DNA of 64,000 nucleotides from Liopterus haemorrhoidalis (Eukaryota > Arthropoda > Insecta > Coleoptera > Dytiscidae). Positions 1-12,423 of the stretch are shown here, piece after piece. A model generated the notes under the pieces. The model was given only the letters and a program-made list of their open reading frames with translations, made no database searches and was not told the origin of the DNA. The stretch lies in NCBI GenBank assembly GCA_963971575.1, contig OZ020618.1, forward strand, positions 33,458,731 through 33,522,730. Reading direction: 5' to 3'. The position numbers were made by a program, and so were the translations under genes. Every line of letters starts with the position of its first letter. Position 1 is the first letter of the stretch.

Positions 1-1213
1 TTATAACACAACAAACACAGAAGAGGCGAAGGGTTCTATAATTCACCCTGATTGTAGATTCACCCCTTTAGGGGTTGATTAGTACAAAATCCTGAAAAAT
101 AAGTTTTTCAACATTTATGTGAGTAGTCTTTGTAAGCAAAAGCAAGGTGATATATTCTTGACCTAACAGATACTGAGGAATCCGTGAAAACACATTTTAC
201 CCCTTTTCACCCCTGAGAGGCCGAATTTCGAAAAATCATTTCTTAAGGGGTCCTTAAGTCATAAAAGGGATATACTCCCCGAATTTTATTTTTCTTTGTC
301 TAGACGACATCTTATCGAGTAAAATATGCCAATTTACCCCTTTAGGGGTGGAATTTAATAAAACGGTCAAAACAATTTCTAAATATTTTAAAAAGACACC
401 TATATGCCAAGAAAGAATGTTATAACACAATAAACACAGAAGATGCGAAGGGTTCTATAATTTACCCTGATTGTAGATTCACCCCTTTAGGGGTTGATTA
501 GGACAAAATCCTGAAAAGTAAGTTTTTCAATATTTATGTGGGTTGTCTTTGTAAGCAAAAGCAAGGCGATATATTCTTGACCTAACAGATACTGAGGAAT
601 CCGTGAAAACACATTTCACCCCTTTTCACCCCTGAGAGGACGAATTTCGAAAAATCATTTCTTAAGGGTTCCTTAAGTCATAAAAGGGATATATTCCCCG
701 AATTTTATTTTTCTTTGTCTAGACGACATCTTATCGAATAAAAAAGGCCAATTTACCCCTTTAGGGGTGGAATTTAAAAAAACGTTCAAAACACTTTCTA
801 AATATTTTAAAAAGACATCTTTATGCCAAAAAGGAATGTTATAACACAATAAACACAGAAGATGCGAAGGGTGCTATAATTTACACTGATTGTAGATTCA
901 CCCCTTTAGGGGTTGATTAGGACAAAATCCTGAAATAAGTTTTTTAATATTTACATGCGTAATTACTGTAAGCAAAAACCAAGTCGATATCTTATTGGAC
1001 CTAAGAGATATTAAGGAAACCGTGAAGCCACATTTTACCCCTTTTAACCCCCTTTTCACCCACTTAGAGGATGAGTTTCGAAAAATCCGTTCTTAGTGGG
1101 TGCTTATGTCATGGAGGGAATATACTCGCCGAATTTCATGATTATAGGTCCAGTGGTTTGGGCTGGGCGTTGATTATGAGTAGGTAGCTTAGTTACGATT
1201 TTATATATATAGA
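1..1213 (-). mobile_element. Helitron family A, non-autonomous, cut by window start
   Basis: Minus-strand copy whose 5' end lies at 1212-1213: read on the minus strand it begins TCTATATATATA after an A, the TC start expected of a Helitron. The body is about three ~420 bp tandem units (GATTCACCCCTTTAGGGG recurs near 56, 476 and 893). The segment TTTGGGCTGGGCGTTGA near 1156 is shared with the other family A copies. The 3' hairpin end lies outside the window. No coding capacity is seen. Confidence 0.7.
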
Positions 1214-1304
1214 TAAACCTGTTTTGCATGGCTTGAATTCTGTTTATATATACAAAATACTGGGGCGACCAACAAACGCAGGCAAATTCAAGCCGGCTTC
1301 TAAC

Positions 1305-2874
1305 CAGTTAATCTAGAGTAATGTCGAGATCTTTAACATTATTCCCAGAACTAATAATAGAGTCATCAAATTTATAATTAAAATCAATAGTTTGTCTGAC
1401 TCTTCCAAATGACATTTTGAGACATTTCTTAACATTTAGGAATAATTTATTTTCAAGACAATATTGATATAAATTATTAAGATCAGATTGTATTTTCAAA
1501 CAGTCGTCAAAGTTACTTACAGAGTGAATTTTTTTACATCATCTGCATAGAGTAAACACTTGCAGAACTTAAAACATTTAACAATATCATTAATAAATAT
1601 TCATTAACAATAAAGGGCCCAAGTGAGAGCCTTGAGGCACACCGGATGTGCAATGATTCAACTCTGAATTATACCCATTTACTACTACTGATTGAAGCCT
1701 ATTTGTCAAATACGAATAAAACCATCTTAGAAGATTACCATGAACTGCACAATTATAAAGTTTTTGCATAAGAATAATGTGGTTTATAGTATCAAAAGCC
1801 TTACTATAATCCGTATATATTACATCAACTTGCATAAGATTAACCATTGACTGTAAAATTGAATCAGTAAACAATGCTAGATTTGTGTGCACAGATCTGC
1901 CGGGAAAAAAGCCATGCTTTTCCGAATTATTAACTGTTTCACAACCGCAAATAAAATTTATATATTATTTTTTCAAAGATTTTTTCTAAAATGTTGAGCT
2001 TAGAAACAGGCCAATAATTTTTAACAAAATCTTTACTACCACTTTTGAAAACAGGAACAACTAAAGCTCTCTTCCAGACACTGGGACACTTACCCTCAGA
2101 TAAGGACGTATTATAAATCAAACTCAATGGCAATGCTAAGGATGATGCACAGTTTTTTATAAATATGGTAGTTATCCCATCAGGCCCTGCCCCTTTTTTA
2201 GCATCAAGATTTTCCAACATATTCAGCACCTCGTATCAGCATATTCAGCTCTCAGTATTAACAGAGATATCAGAAATACAAGAACTACATTGTACACAAG
2301 AAATATCATCAAATTTCAGATCCGCGTAAGAAATGTTAGACTCACTAGTGTAAGCTAATTTAAAATAATTAGAAAAAAGATTACAGATATCCACACCACT
2401 ATTAGCTACAGCATCATTATGTTTCATTATAATAGGCATATTTATTTTTTTAACAGAATTAATGAAACTCCAAAATGTCTTAGAATTTGTTGATATTTCA
2501 GACTCAATATTCCTAATATAAACGTCATAACAATTTTTTATTAAAATTTTAACACGTTTCGCAGTGGAAAAAACGTTACATAATAAAAATTGGTTTTAAA
2601 ATTTTTGAATTTTTTATGTGCTTTATTCTTCTCTCTAATTACTTTAATCAAGCTAGCTGAATACCAGTTAGGGTAAGTTCTATTTTTTATTGGTTTAGCG
2701 CGAACATTGGTACGTATAATTGAGTTAATGTAAATATAAAACTTATCAACCATATTATCAGTAGACAATCCATTAAATTCTGCATTCCAATTAACACGTG
2801 AGATTTTTTCGTTAATAACATTGTAATCAGCTGACTTAAACAAAAACATTTTCCTTGAAAGATCATCCAAGTTA
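1305..2874 (-). pseudogene. LINE (Jockey-like) ORF2 remnant, endonuclease-RT linker to RT palm
   Basis: Broken non-LTR retrotransposon reverse transcriptase. On the minus strand, in order, I see a linker with PNWYSASLIKVIREKNKAH (2927-2541), the RT fingers with KKGAGPDGITTIF and LNILEKIFEKIIY (2229-1939), block A IYTDYSKAFDTINH and block B SGVPQGSHLGPLL (1892-1590), a YADD catalytic box at 1538-1549, and the thumb with VKDL near 1320. Several frameshifts and stops separate these blocks, so it is not functional. The upstream endonuclease and everything past VKDL are missing. The upstream edge is the insertion point of a Helitron at 2875. A Jockey/CR1-like clade is my inference from the motif style. 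Confidence 0.85.
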
Positions 2875-4706
2875 TCTATATATATAAAAGGCAGTGTCCT
2901 GACTGACTGACTGACTGACTGACACACTCATCACCGCCCAGCCCAAACCCCTGGGCCTAGAAACTTGAAATTCGGAGAGTATATTCCCTTCATGACGTAA
3001 GCACCCACTAAGAAGGGATTTTTCGAAATTCCACTCCTAAGGGATGAAAAGGGGTGAAATGTGATTTCACGAATTACTTAATATCTCTTAGGGCCGATGG
3101 GATATCGACTTAGTTTGTCTTACAAGTATTACCCATACAAATTCCGAAAAACCAATTTCGGGATTTTGCCCTAATCAACCCCTAAAGGGGTGAACCTACC
3201 ATCGGCGTGGATTATGCATCCCGTTGTATTTCCTCTGTTCGTTTAGTTGCAACATTAATTTTTGGCACATAGATGTCTTTTTAAAATATCTCGAAATAGT
3301 ATTGACAGTTTTTCTTAAATTTCACCCCTAAAGGGTGAAAAGGGGTGAATTATGATTTCAAGGATTCCTTAATATCTCTTAGGACCAATAAGATATCGAC
3401 TTGCTTTTTGCTTACAAAGATTACCCATACAAATACGGAAAAATATATTTCAGGATTTTTGTCCTAATCAACCCCTAAACGGTGGATCTACAATTGGGGT
3501 GAATTATACATCCCGTCGTGTTCCCTGTGTTTGTTGAGTTATAAAGTTTCTTTTTGGCACATAGGCTTATTTTTAAAATATCTCGAAATGTTTTAACAAA
3601 TTTTTTTAAATTTAACCCCTAAAGGGTAAAAAGGGGTAAAATGTGATTTCAAGGATTGTTTAACATTTTTTAGGACCAATAAGATATCTACTTGGTTTTT
3701 GCTTAGAAAAAATACCCATGCAAATACCGAAAAACCAATTTTTGGATTTTGTCCTAATCAACCCCTTAAGGGGTGGATCTACAATCGGGATGAATTATAC
3801 ATCCCGTCGCATTTCCTGTGTTCGTTTAGTTGCAACATTACTTTTTGGCACATAGGTGTTTTTTTTTTTAATATCTCGAAATGATTTTGACATTTTTTTT
3901 TTAATTTCACCTCTTAAGGTTGAAAAGGGGTGAAATTTGATTTCAGTAATTCCTTAATTCTTTTAGGACCAATAAGGTATCGACTTGGTGTTTGCTTACA
4001 AAAATTATCCATACAAATGCCGAAAAACTTATTTCCGGATTACGTCCTAATCAACCCCTAAAGGGGTGATTCTACAAACGGAGTAGATTATACATCGCGT
4101 CGTATTTCCTGTGTCTTTTTAAAATGTCTCGAAATGGTTTTAACAGTTTTTTACCTTTAACAAATATCACCCCTAAAGGGTGAAAAGAGGGAATTGTGAT
4201 TTCAAGGACGCCTTAATATCTTCTAGGATCAATAAGATATAGACTTGGTTTTTGCTTATAAAGATTACCCATACAAATGCCGAAAAATGTATTTCAGGAT
4301 TTTATCTTAATCAACCCCTAAAGGGGTGAATCTACATTCGGGGTGAATTATAGAACCCTTTGTATTTCCAGCGGTTGTTGAGTTATAACATTCCATTTTG
4401 GCATATATGTTTTCACAGTTTGACAGTTTTCTTTCACTCCTAAAGGGTAAATTAGTATTTTTTTGTTAAAAATAAAAAATTCGGAGAGTACATTTTTCAG
4501 TATGAAGTAAAAGAGGATTTTTTCAAGTTCGACCCCTATCTGGTGAAAAGGAGTAAAATGTTTTTTCACGGGTTCCTCAATATCTCTTAGGACAGATGAG
4601 ATATCGACTAGATTTTTTGTTACAAAGGTTACCCATACACAAGTTTAAAAACAAACTGCGGATTTTATGCCCAATATACCGTAGCGAAGCACGGGTTTTC
4701 AGCTAG
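2875..4706 (+). mobile_element. Helitron family A, complete non-autonomous copy
   Basis: Starts TCTATATATATAAAAGG at 2875 after A2874 and ends at CTAG 4703-4706 before T4707, as expected for Helitron insertion between A and T. Just inside the 3' end is a small hairpin, CCGTAGCGAAGCACGG (4678-4693). A (GACT)n tract at 2900-2923 precedes GCCCAGCCCAAACC. The rest is ~290 bp tandem units containing CAACCCCTAAAGGGGTGA (near 3176, 3463, 3760, 4047, 4312). No ORF of note. It sits in the LINE at 1305-2874. Confidence 0.75.
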
Positions 4707-4710
4707 TTAA

Positions 4711-7700
4711 TCTATATATATAAAAGATAGTGTCCTGACTGACTGACTCATCACCGCCCAGCCCAAACCCTTGGGCCTAGAAACTTGAAATTTGGAGAGT
4801 ATATTCCCTCCATGACGTAAGCACCCACTAAGAAGGGATTTTTCGAAATTCAACCCCTAAGGGGCGAAAAGGGGTGAAATGTGATTTCACGGATTCTTTA
4901 ATATCTCTTCGGGTCGATGGGATCAACCCCTAAAGGCGTAAATCTACAAACGGGGTGAATTATACATCCCGTCGTATTTCATATGTTTGTTGAGCTATAA
5001 ATTTTATTTTTTGCACGTAGGTGTCTTTTTAAAATATCTCGAAATGGTATTAACAGTTTTTTAAAATTACATCCCTAAAGGGCGAAAAGGGGTGAAATGT
5101 TAATTCAATGATTTCTTAATATCTCTTAGAACCAATAAGATACCGACTTGGTTTTTGCTTACAAAGATTACTCATACAAATGCCGAAAAAATTATTTCAG
5201 GATTTTGCCTAATCAACCCCTGAAGGTGTGAATCTACAAACGGGGTGAATTATACATCCCGTCGTATTTCCTGTGTTTGTTGTGTTTTACAATTTCTTTT
5301 TTGCACAAAAGTGTCTTTTTAAAATATCTCGAAATAGTATTGATAGTTTTTTAAAATTACGTCCCTAAAGGGTGAAAAGGGGTGAAATGTGAATTCAAGG
5401 ATTCCTTAATATCTCTTAGGTCCAATTTTTGCTTACAAAGATTACTCATACAAATGCCGTAAAACTTATTTCAGATTTAATATTTTTAAAATATTTCGAA
5501 ATGGTTTTGACAGTTTTTTAAAATTTCAGCCCCAAAGGGTGAAAAGGGGTGACATGTGATTTCAAGGATTTCTTAATATTTATTAGGACCAATAAGATAT
5601 CGACTTGGTTTTTTCTTACAATAATTACTCATACAAATGCCGAAAAACTTATTTCAGGATTTTGTCCTAATCAACCCGTAAAGGGGTGTATATACAATCG
5701 GGGTGAATTAAACATGCTGTCGTATTTCCTGAGTTTGTTGAGTTAGAATATTTCTTTTTGGCACATAAGTGTCTTTTTAAAATATCTCCAAATAATATTG
5801 ACAGTGTTTTAAAATTGCATCCCTTAAGGGTGCAAAGGAGTGAAATGTCAATTCAAGGATTTCTTAATATCTCTTCGGACCAATAAAATATCGACTTAGT
5901 TTTTGCTTACAACAATTACACATACATATGCCGAAAAACTTATTTCAGGATTTTGTCCTAATCAACCCCTAAAGGGGTGAATCTACAATCGGGGTGAATT
6001 TTACATCCCGTCGTATTTCCTGTGTTTGTTGAGTTATAAGGTTTCTTTTTGGCACATAGGTGTCTTTTTATAATATCTCGAAATGGTTTTGACAGTTTTT
6101 TAAAATTTCACCCCTAAAGGGTGAAAAGGGGTAATATGTGATTTCAGGGATTCTTTAATATCTCTTAGGACCGATAAGATATCCACTTGCTTTTTGCTTA
6201 CAAAAAATACCCATACAAAACCGAAAAACTAATTCCAGCATTTTGTCCTTATCAACCCCTAAAGGGGTGAATCTACAATTGGGGTGAATTATACATCCCG
6301 TCGTATTTCCTGTGATTGTTGAGATGTAACATTACTTTTTGGCACATAGGTGTATTTTTAAAATATTCGAAATGGTTTTGACAGTTTTTTTAAATTTCAG
6401 CCCCAAAGGGTGAAAAAGGGTGACATGTGATTTCAAGGATTCCTTAATATTTCTTAGGACCAATAAGATATCGACCTGGTTTTTTCTTACAATAATTACT
6501 TATACAAATGCCAAAAAACTTATTTCAGGATTTTGTCCTAATCAACCCCTAAAGGCGTAAATCTACAAACGGGGTGAATTATACATCCCGTCGTATTTCA
6601 TATGTTTGTTGAGCTATAAAATTTATTTTTTGCACGTAGGTGTCTTTTTAAAATATCTCGAAATGGTATTAACAGTTTTTTAAAATTACATCCCTAAAGG
6701 GCGAAAAGGGGTGAAATGTTAATTCAATGATTTCTTAATATCTCTTAGAACCAATAAGATACCGACCTGGTTTTTGCTTACAAAGATTACTCATACAAAT
6801 GCCGAAAAAATTATTTCAGGATTTGGCCTAATCAACCCCTGAAGGTGTGAATCTACAAACGGGGTGAATTATACATCCCGTCGTATTTCCTGTGTTTGTT
6901 GTGTTATACAATTTCTTTTTTGCACAAAAGTGTCTTTTTAAAATATCTCGAAATAGTATTGATAGTTTTTTAAAATTACGTCCCTAAAGGGTGAAAAGGG
7001 GTGAAATGTGAATTCAAGGATTCCTTAATATCTCTTAGGTCCAATTTTTGCTTACAAAGATTACTCATACAAATGCCGTAAAACTTATTTCAGATTTAGT
7101 ATTTTTAAAATATTTCGAAATGGTTTTGACAGTTTTTTAAAATTTCTGCCCCAAAGGGTGAAAAGGGGTGACATGTGATTTCAAGGATTCCTTAATATTT
7201 ATTAGGACCAATAAGATATCGACTTGGTTTTTTCTTACAATAATTACTCATACAAACGCCGAAAAACTTATTTCAGGATTTTGTCCTAATCAACCCGTAA
7301 AGGGGTGTATATACAATCGGGGTGAATTAAACATGCTGTCGTATTTCCTGAGTTTGTTGAGTTAGAATATTTCTTTTTGGCACATAAGTGTCTTTTTAAA
7401 ATATCTCCAAATAATATTGACAGTGTTTTAAAATTGCATCCCTTAAGGGTGCAAAGGAGTGAAATGTCAATTCAAGGATTTCTTAATATCTCTTCGGACC
7501 AATAAAATATCGACTTGGTTTTTTCTTACAAAGATCACTCATACAAATGCCGAAAAACCTATTTCAGGATTTTGTCCTAATCAACTCCTAAAGGGGTGAA
7601 TCTACAATCGGGGTGAATTTTACATCCCGTCGTATTTCCTGTGTTTGTTGAGTTAAAAGGTTTCTTTTTGGCACATAGGTGTCTTTTTAAAATACCTCGA

Positions 7701-8940
7701 AATAATTTTGACAGTTTTTTTAAATTTCACCTTTAAAGGGGTAAATGGGTATTGTTTTATTCGATAGAACGTTTTTTGGACATAGATACATGAAATTCAC
7801 AAAGTATATTCTTTCCATGACGTAAGCACCTACCAATAAGATATTTTTCGATGTTGACCTCGAAGGGTCTAAAAAGGGGGTCAAATATGATTTCAGGGAT
7901 TCCTCAATATCTCTTAGAACCAATCAGATATCGACTTGGTTTTTACTTACAATGGTTATCTAAACAAATGTTTAAATAACATAGGAATTCAGAATTTTGT
8001 CTTAATTAATCTCTAAATTGAACCCTTCGTATTTCCAGTTTCTTAGTTCCAATCTTTGTTGAGTTATAACACTCATTTTTGATAGAACATCTCTTGGACA
8101 TAGAGACATGAAATTCGGTAATTATATTCCGTCCATGATGTAAGCACCCACTAAGAAGGGGTTTTAAAATTCCAGCCCTAAGGGGTGAAAAGGGATGCAA
8201 TTTGATTTCAGGGATTCCTCAATATCTCTTAGGACTAATGAGATATAGACTTGATTTTTGCTTAAAGAGGTTACCCATACATTTTTTTTTATTCAGTATT
8301 TTTCCCTAATCAACCCCTAAACGGGTGAATCTACATTCGGGTTGAATTATAGAAACCTTTGTATTTCCTGAGTTATAAAATTTCATTTTGGTGCATAGGT
8401 TTCTATTCAAAATATTTAGAAAGCGTTTTTACAGTTTTTTAATTTCATTCCTAACGGGGTAAATTGGTATTTTTATTCGATAGAACGTCCCTTGACATAC
8501 AGACATTCGGGAAATATATTCCCTCCATGACGTAAGCACCCACTAATATGGAATTTTTCAAAATTCGGTCTATAAGGGGGTGAAATTGGCTGAAATGTGA
8601 TTTCACGGTTTCCTCAATATCTCTTAGGACCATTGAGATATCGACTTGGTTTTTACTTACAAAGGTTACCCATAAAAATATAAAGTTATGTCAAAATTAT
8701 ACCCTAATCAACTCCTAGAGAAGAATTATAAAACTCTTCGCATTTTCTTCGTTTGTTGAGTTATAATATTCCTTTTAACATATATATGTCTTTCTATAAT
8801 GTTTAAAAAGTTTTACAGTTTTTTTTTTACTCAGTAGTTCGAGCCCTATATAGTGTAAAAGGGTATAATGTTTTTTCATGGTTTCCTCAATATCTCTTGA
8901 TAGGACAGATGAGATATCGACTAGGTTTTTGCTTTCTATA
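4711..8940 (+). mobile_element. Helitron family A, second copy, 3' end lost
   Basis: Begins TCTATATATATAAAAGA at 4711, only 4 bp after the end of the previous copy, with the same (GACT)n and CCCAGCCCAAACC leader. It is an expanded array of ~290 bp units and runs to ~8935, where a (TA)n tract and an inverted copy of its own 3' region replace the terminal hairpin and CTAG. Short ORFs here (for example 5549-5746 and 7168-7365) are repeat-derived and not genes. Confidence 0.7.
4932..7697 (+). repeat. Higher-order tandem duplication inside Helitron A (period 1619 bp)
   Basis: Segment 4932-6078 recurs at 6551-7697 at a constant offset of 1619 bp with only scattered differences. Both copies share a unit shortened by roughly 120 bp (near 5463 and 7082, where the TTGTCCTAATCAACC portion is missing). 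The base monomer is ~289 bp, so the 1619 bp block is about five full monomers plus one short one. This is the organisation of a satellite higher-order repeat. Confidence 0.8.
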
Positions 8941-8955
8941 TATATATATATTGTA

Positions 8956-9363
<408 letters not shown>

Positions 9364-9389
9364 TATATATATATATATATATATATAGG

Positions 9390-9784
9390 TGGTATTGGTT
9401 TAGGTCTTACACCATCCTCCGCTAGGTACTGCACTTCAGGCACCGAATAAAGGTGGTCCAAAATAGGCCCGTGCAGACCTCTACCTTGCATGCTGCGCAG
9501 CGCCGGCTCTGGTCATACCTACAAAATCCTAAAAACATACGTAGCCTCCAGTTTTATCAATATAGAAGATAATTTAATTTTTATGAAGAAAAATATAGTG
9601 TACATACTTTTGGCCACCACTATCATGTAAACGAATATCGAAAAAGTGATAAAGTTAATTAAAATAACATAAAATAATAAAAATGTTAACAAATAAAAGT
9701 GAAATGGCAAAATAACTTTTCAAGCGCATGCGCTAGAATTCAAATTTACAGTGGTTATTTTAGTTGGTGCCGCTTAACTCCGTT
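9390..9784. other. Fragment mix upstream of promoter
   Basis: 9390-9510 is comparatively GC-rich and unidentified. 9511-9535 (GGTCATACCTACAAAATCC) matches the terminus of repeat family C. 9543-9570 matches the 5' end of Helitron family B on the minus strand (TATTGATAAAACTGGAGGC). 9575-9784 is AT-rich with no feature I can name. Confidence 0.45.
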
Positions 9785-9818
9785 TCAGTTGTTTCGTAAG
9801 TTTTGAGTGGAACGGTTG
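9785..9818 (+). promoter_or_regulatory. Putative Inr + DPE core promoter
   Basis: TCAGTT at 9785-9790 matches the arthropod initiator, with +1 at A9787. GGTTG at 9814-9818 falls exactly at +28 to +32 and fits the RGWYV downstream promoter element. No TATA box is evident at -30. The predicted transcript reaches an ATG 126 nt later. Both motifs are short, so the exact spacing is the main support. Confidence 0.4.
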
Positions 9819-9912
9819 AACGTGTTGTCGAGTTTTGTGGATAACTCTACCTTCTCTGACACTAGTGTTGCTTTGTGTTATTTAATAAAAGTGTGAAGTG
9901 AATAAGTTCAGA

Positions 9913-9961
9913 ATGAAAGTGTTTTACCTTCTTTCCGGAGTGTTATTGATAACACATTTAG
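9913..9961 (+). CDS. Candidate first coding exon: signal peptide of a secreted protein
   Basis: ATG at 9913 opens a 16-codon exon, MKVFYLLSGVLLITHL, plus one base, followed by GTAAGT at 9962, a perfect consensus 5' splice site in phase 1. Lysine followed by a hydrophobic core is a typical secretory signal. A short exon that ends near the cleavage site with a phase-1 intron is common among insect secreted proteins. A putative Inr/DPE promoter lies 126 nt upstream, giving a first exon of about 175 nt. Phase-compatible acceptors on the same strand are at 25434 (completing Ala) and 43908 (completing Gly). The family is not recognised. The alternative is a chance ORF, since no transcript evidence is available. 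Confidence 0.4.
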
Positions 9962-9963
9962 GT

Positions 9964-10224
9964 AAGTTCTATTTTAATTAGTTTTAATGTACTTTCGGAG
10001 GTACATTAAACTATATACCCAGGCCCTCCTTATTCATTGAACTAAATGGGATATAGCCCAGGGGCGCCATTAATCCATGGGCGCTTAAGAACCGAGAATG
10101 TTGAATTTTTTTTTTTTTTAATTTTAGAATTATAAATGTATTGAATTTGAATGTCGTCGAATTTAAATAATAATATTATTAATATTTTTATACAGCTAAT
10201 TAAGCAGATCATTAATATTATTAT
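9964..10224. other. Unannotated AT-rich stretch
   Basis: Follows the splice donor. It contains a poly(T) run near 10107 and AT-rich low-complexity sequence. If the upstream exon is real, this is intron. Nothing else is identifiable. Confidence 0.4.
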
Positions 10225-10701
10225 CTAGGAGAAAAGCCCGTCATTCGACGGGATAAAAGTAATCACCAAATTATAAATATACTCTCCGTACAATATTAGG
10301 ACAGTGGTGTCGTTTATTGATAAGTCATATACCTAGTTTCTTTTCTAAATATAATAAACTGTCAAGTAAATGCCCAGTTAGGCAAAGGAATAAACTGATT
10401 TAAAAAGAAACTATAAACATCTGTAAAACAATTATAAAGGGTAGCGAATATTTAAGCCATCTTCGTCACAGATTGCAGAAACAGAAATTAATATGGAGCT
10501 ACTGCTCATATTAAATAGGAACTTAGATTATTCATATTTAATAATTACAGGCAAAAATTAACAATAATAATTTAAAAAAAATTAAGTTGCCTTAATTTGT
10601 CGGCAAGCACACTACAAAACTTCTTTAAAAACTCAATTTTTTATAAAAAAAATATTCAGACTGCTGTAGGAGTTTCCCATTTGTACTCCCATTGGTTAGG
10701 C

Positions 10702-11809
10702 CAGGGGTCGGCAAGCCGGGGCTCTTTGCTGAAAAAAGTGCGCCTCTTAAATTTTCAATAAAAATCTGACCGATACTGAACCTACAGTTACAAAAAAAAA
10801 TCTCGTGTGTTAAGTAAATTTAAAAAAATGTAGATGTGTATAGAAAATGCCGGAAACATTGTAATGTTCGCGACACTAGCACTAGAAAAAAATGAGACAA
10901 CTATGGAGGAAACACCGCAGGACATTATATGTAAATACTGGAACTCCTTTCCAGCTAACTATTCTAATGCCAGAAGATTAGCTTTTGGGATTTAGTCTTA
11001 TTTGGGTCCACATACAACTGCGAACACTTTTTCTCTACGATGAACTACATGAAAAACAAACAGCAGCAGGCTGCAACATAGAACGGATGCAAGTCTAAAA
11101 GCGGAACTGCCGAAAAATGCCAAGTCCAAAAATCGCATTAAATAATAAAATTAATAATGGTTATATTATTTTAGCAATACTTTGTTGTATTTACGTTTAC
11201 ATAAATAAAATAAATATTTATAAAAAATAGCGTTTTATTTAGGAAACTATTAAAGGCACATTAAGATCCTTCGCACGGTAAAATAGGTCTTTCGAACGGT
11301 ATGTTAATCACAGTGAAAAATGGTTTTTGCACGATAAAATTGGTCTATAAACGGTAAGTTACTCAAGGTGCAAAAAGGTTTATGCACGGTAAAATTGGGT
11401 CTTTCGAACAGTAAGCTATGCACGGTGGAAAAGATCTATCAAACTGCAATATAAGCACGGTAAAAATGTTCTTTCACGGTTAAAAAGATCTTTCGAATAA
11501 TAAGTTACGCATGGCGAAAAATAGTGCAATTTTTTTTAAAGGGCTATTCATTTTGTTCTGTTAATAGGAACTCCGTTAACGTTACGAGAACCTTGTTAAA
11601 GGAGCTGAAAATTTATACCCTTTTATTTATTGTACTTATAGAAAACAATAACTATTTTTTTTAAAGTTCCATTTGTATATATGTGTATCAGTTGTAAATA
11701 CTGAAATAATGAATAAATAAATCGAATAAAACTGCGGCTCCCTAAATCTTATTTTTTGTACGTTTTTTGCTAAAATGGCTCTTCGTTTCCAAAAGGTTCC
11801 CGACCCCTG
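10702..11809 (+). mobile_element. hAT element with 8-bp TSD GGTTAGGC, degenerate transposase end
   Basis: Inverted ends CAGGGGTCGGCAAGCC at 10702 and GGTTCCCGACCCCTG at 11809 are flanked by perfect 8-bp duplications GGTTAGGC (10694-10701 and 11810-11817). Around 10920-11090 the plus strand reads like the C-terminal dimerisation region of a hAT transposase of the kind related to vertebrate ZBED/GTF2IRD2 genes (FFSTMNYMKNKQQQ), with a stop inside it. 11250-11520 is an imperfect array of short GCACGGTAAAA units. Non-autonomous. Confidence 0.85.
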
Positions 11810-11850
11810 GGTTAGGCCCTTCGCCTTAACGTCCGTCGCGTGTTAAGGCG

Positions 11851-12295
11851 TCAAATCGGGAACGGTGGGAATGATTTAGTTCCCATCCTAGGAATGAAAG
11901 CTGGATTTCCTTGGGAAGATCCAGTTATAACAGTGGCAGTTATTAGATTTTTAAACAATTTTGTCACCACCAGGCGTGTGCCATTACATAGGCCCTTTTT
12001 TGTGTTGAGGTATCGTAATAACATAATTATTGCCTCTACGTTTAAGTTTAATTTGTGAGGTGACATCCCTGAGGCGTCCTCCCAGGCGATTGAATCGATG
12101 CTAAGATATATTGCAGACTCGCCCTTCAAAAGGTTCAAAACTTCTTCGTTGATGCTTGTAGCATCTTCATTTTGACGGCAAAGGATGCCTGTATTGGAAT
12201 AGATAAGGACATCGTTGGCAGTCAAACTGTTTCCAAATGTAGCCTTCACTATTGAATCATTGATGATGAACTTATCTGGAATTTCAATGTTATCC
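11851..12295 (-). pseudogene. Helitron Rep/helicase, PIF1-like helicase C-terminal fragment
   Basis: Relic of the rolling-circle Rep/helicase that mobilises Helitrons. An open frame of 132 codons (12249-11851) extends upstream in the same frame to ~12295 (IEIPDKFI). It contains INEEVLNLLKGE, YLSIDSI, MSPHKLNLNVEAIIMLLRYL, NTKKGLCNGTRLVV and VITGSSQGNPAFIPRM, which I recognise as helicase motifs of the PIF1 superfamily as found in Helitrons. The usual protein exceeds 1,000 residues, so only about a tenth survives: the Rep HUH domain, Walker motifs and the final motif are all missing. The right edge coincides with loss of similarity and the left edge is 41 bp from the hAT insertion. A Helitron 3' terminus follows on the same strand. 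Confidence 0.85.
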
Positions 12296-12423
12296 TATCC
12301 TAGACGCGGGGTCATAGGCGGTTGCCTACTTTGCCTATTAGGTAATCCGGCACTGGTACTGGAAGACATGCATGCGAAACCCTAAAAACCGTATTGTGTT
12401 CAGCAGTAATAAAGGGGTAGACC

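Larger units (their letters stand above)
10225..12297 (-). mobile_element. 3' part of an autonomous Helitron (family D), 5'-truncated
   Basis: On the minus strand the 3' end is CTAG at 10228-10225, preceded 8 nt upstream by a perfect 6-bp hairpin, CCCGTCGAATGACGGG (10252-10237): the classic Helitron terminus. The same strand carries a helicase C-terminal relic at 12295-11851 in the expected order (helicase, then 3' end). A hAT element at 10702-11809 accounts for much of the distance. The base after CTAG is A rather than the usual T. The 5' end is lost near 12297. Confidence 0.65.

Noticed and set aside
5549..7365. Two nearly identical 65-codon proteins suggesting a duplicated gene
   Set aside because: They are translations of duplicated satellite monomers and include palindromic repeat motifs; no start context or homologue.
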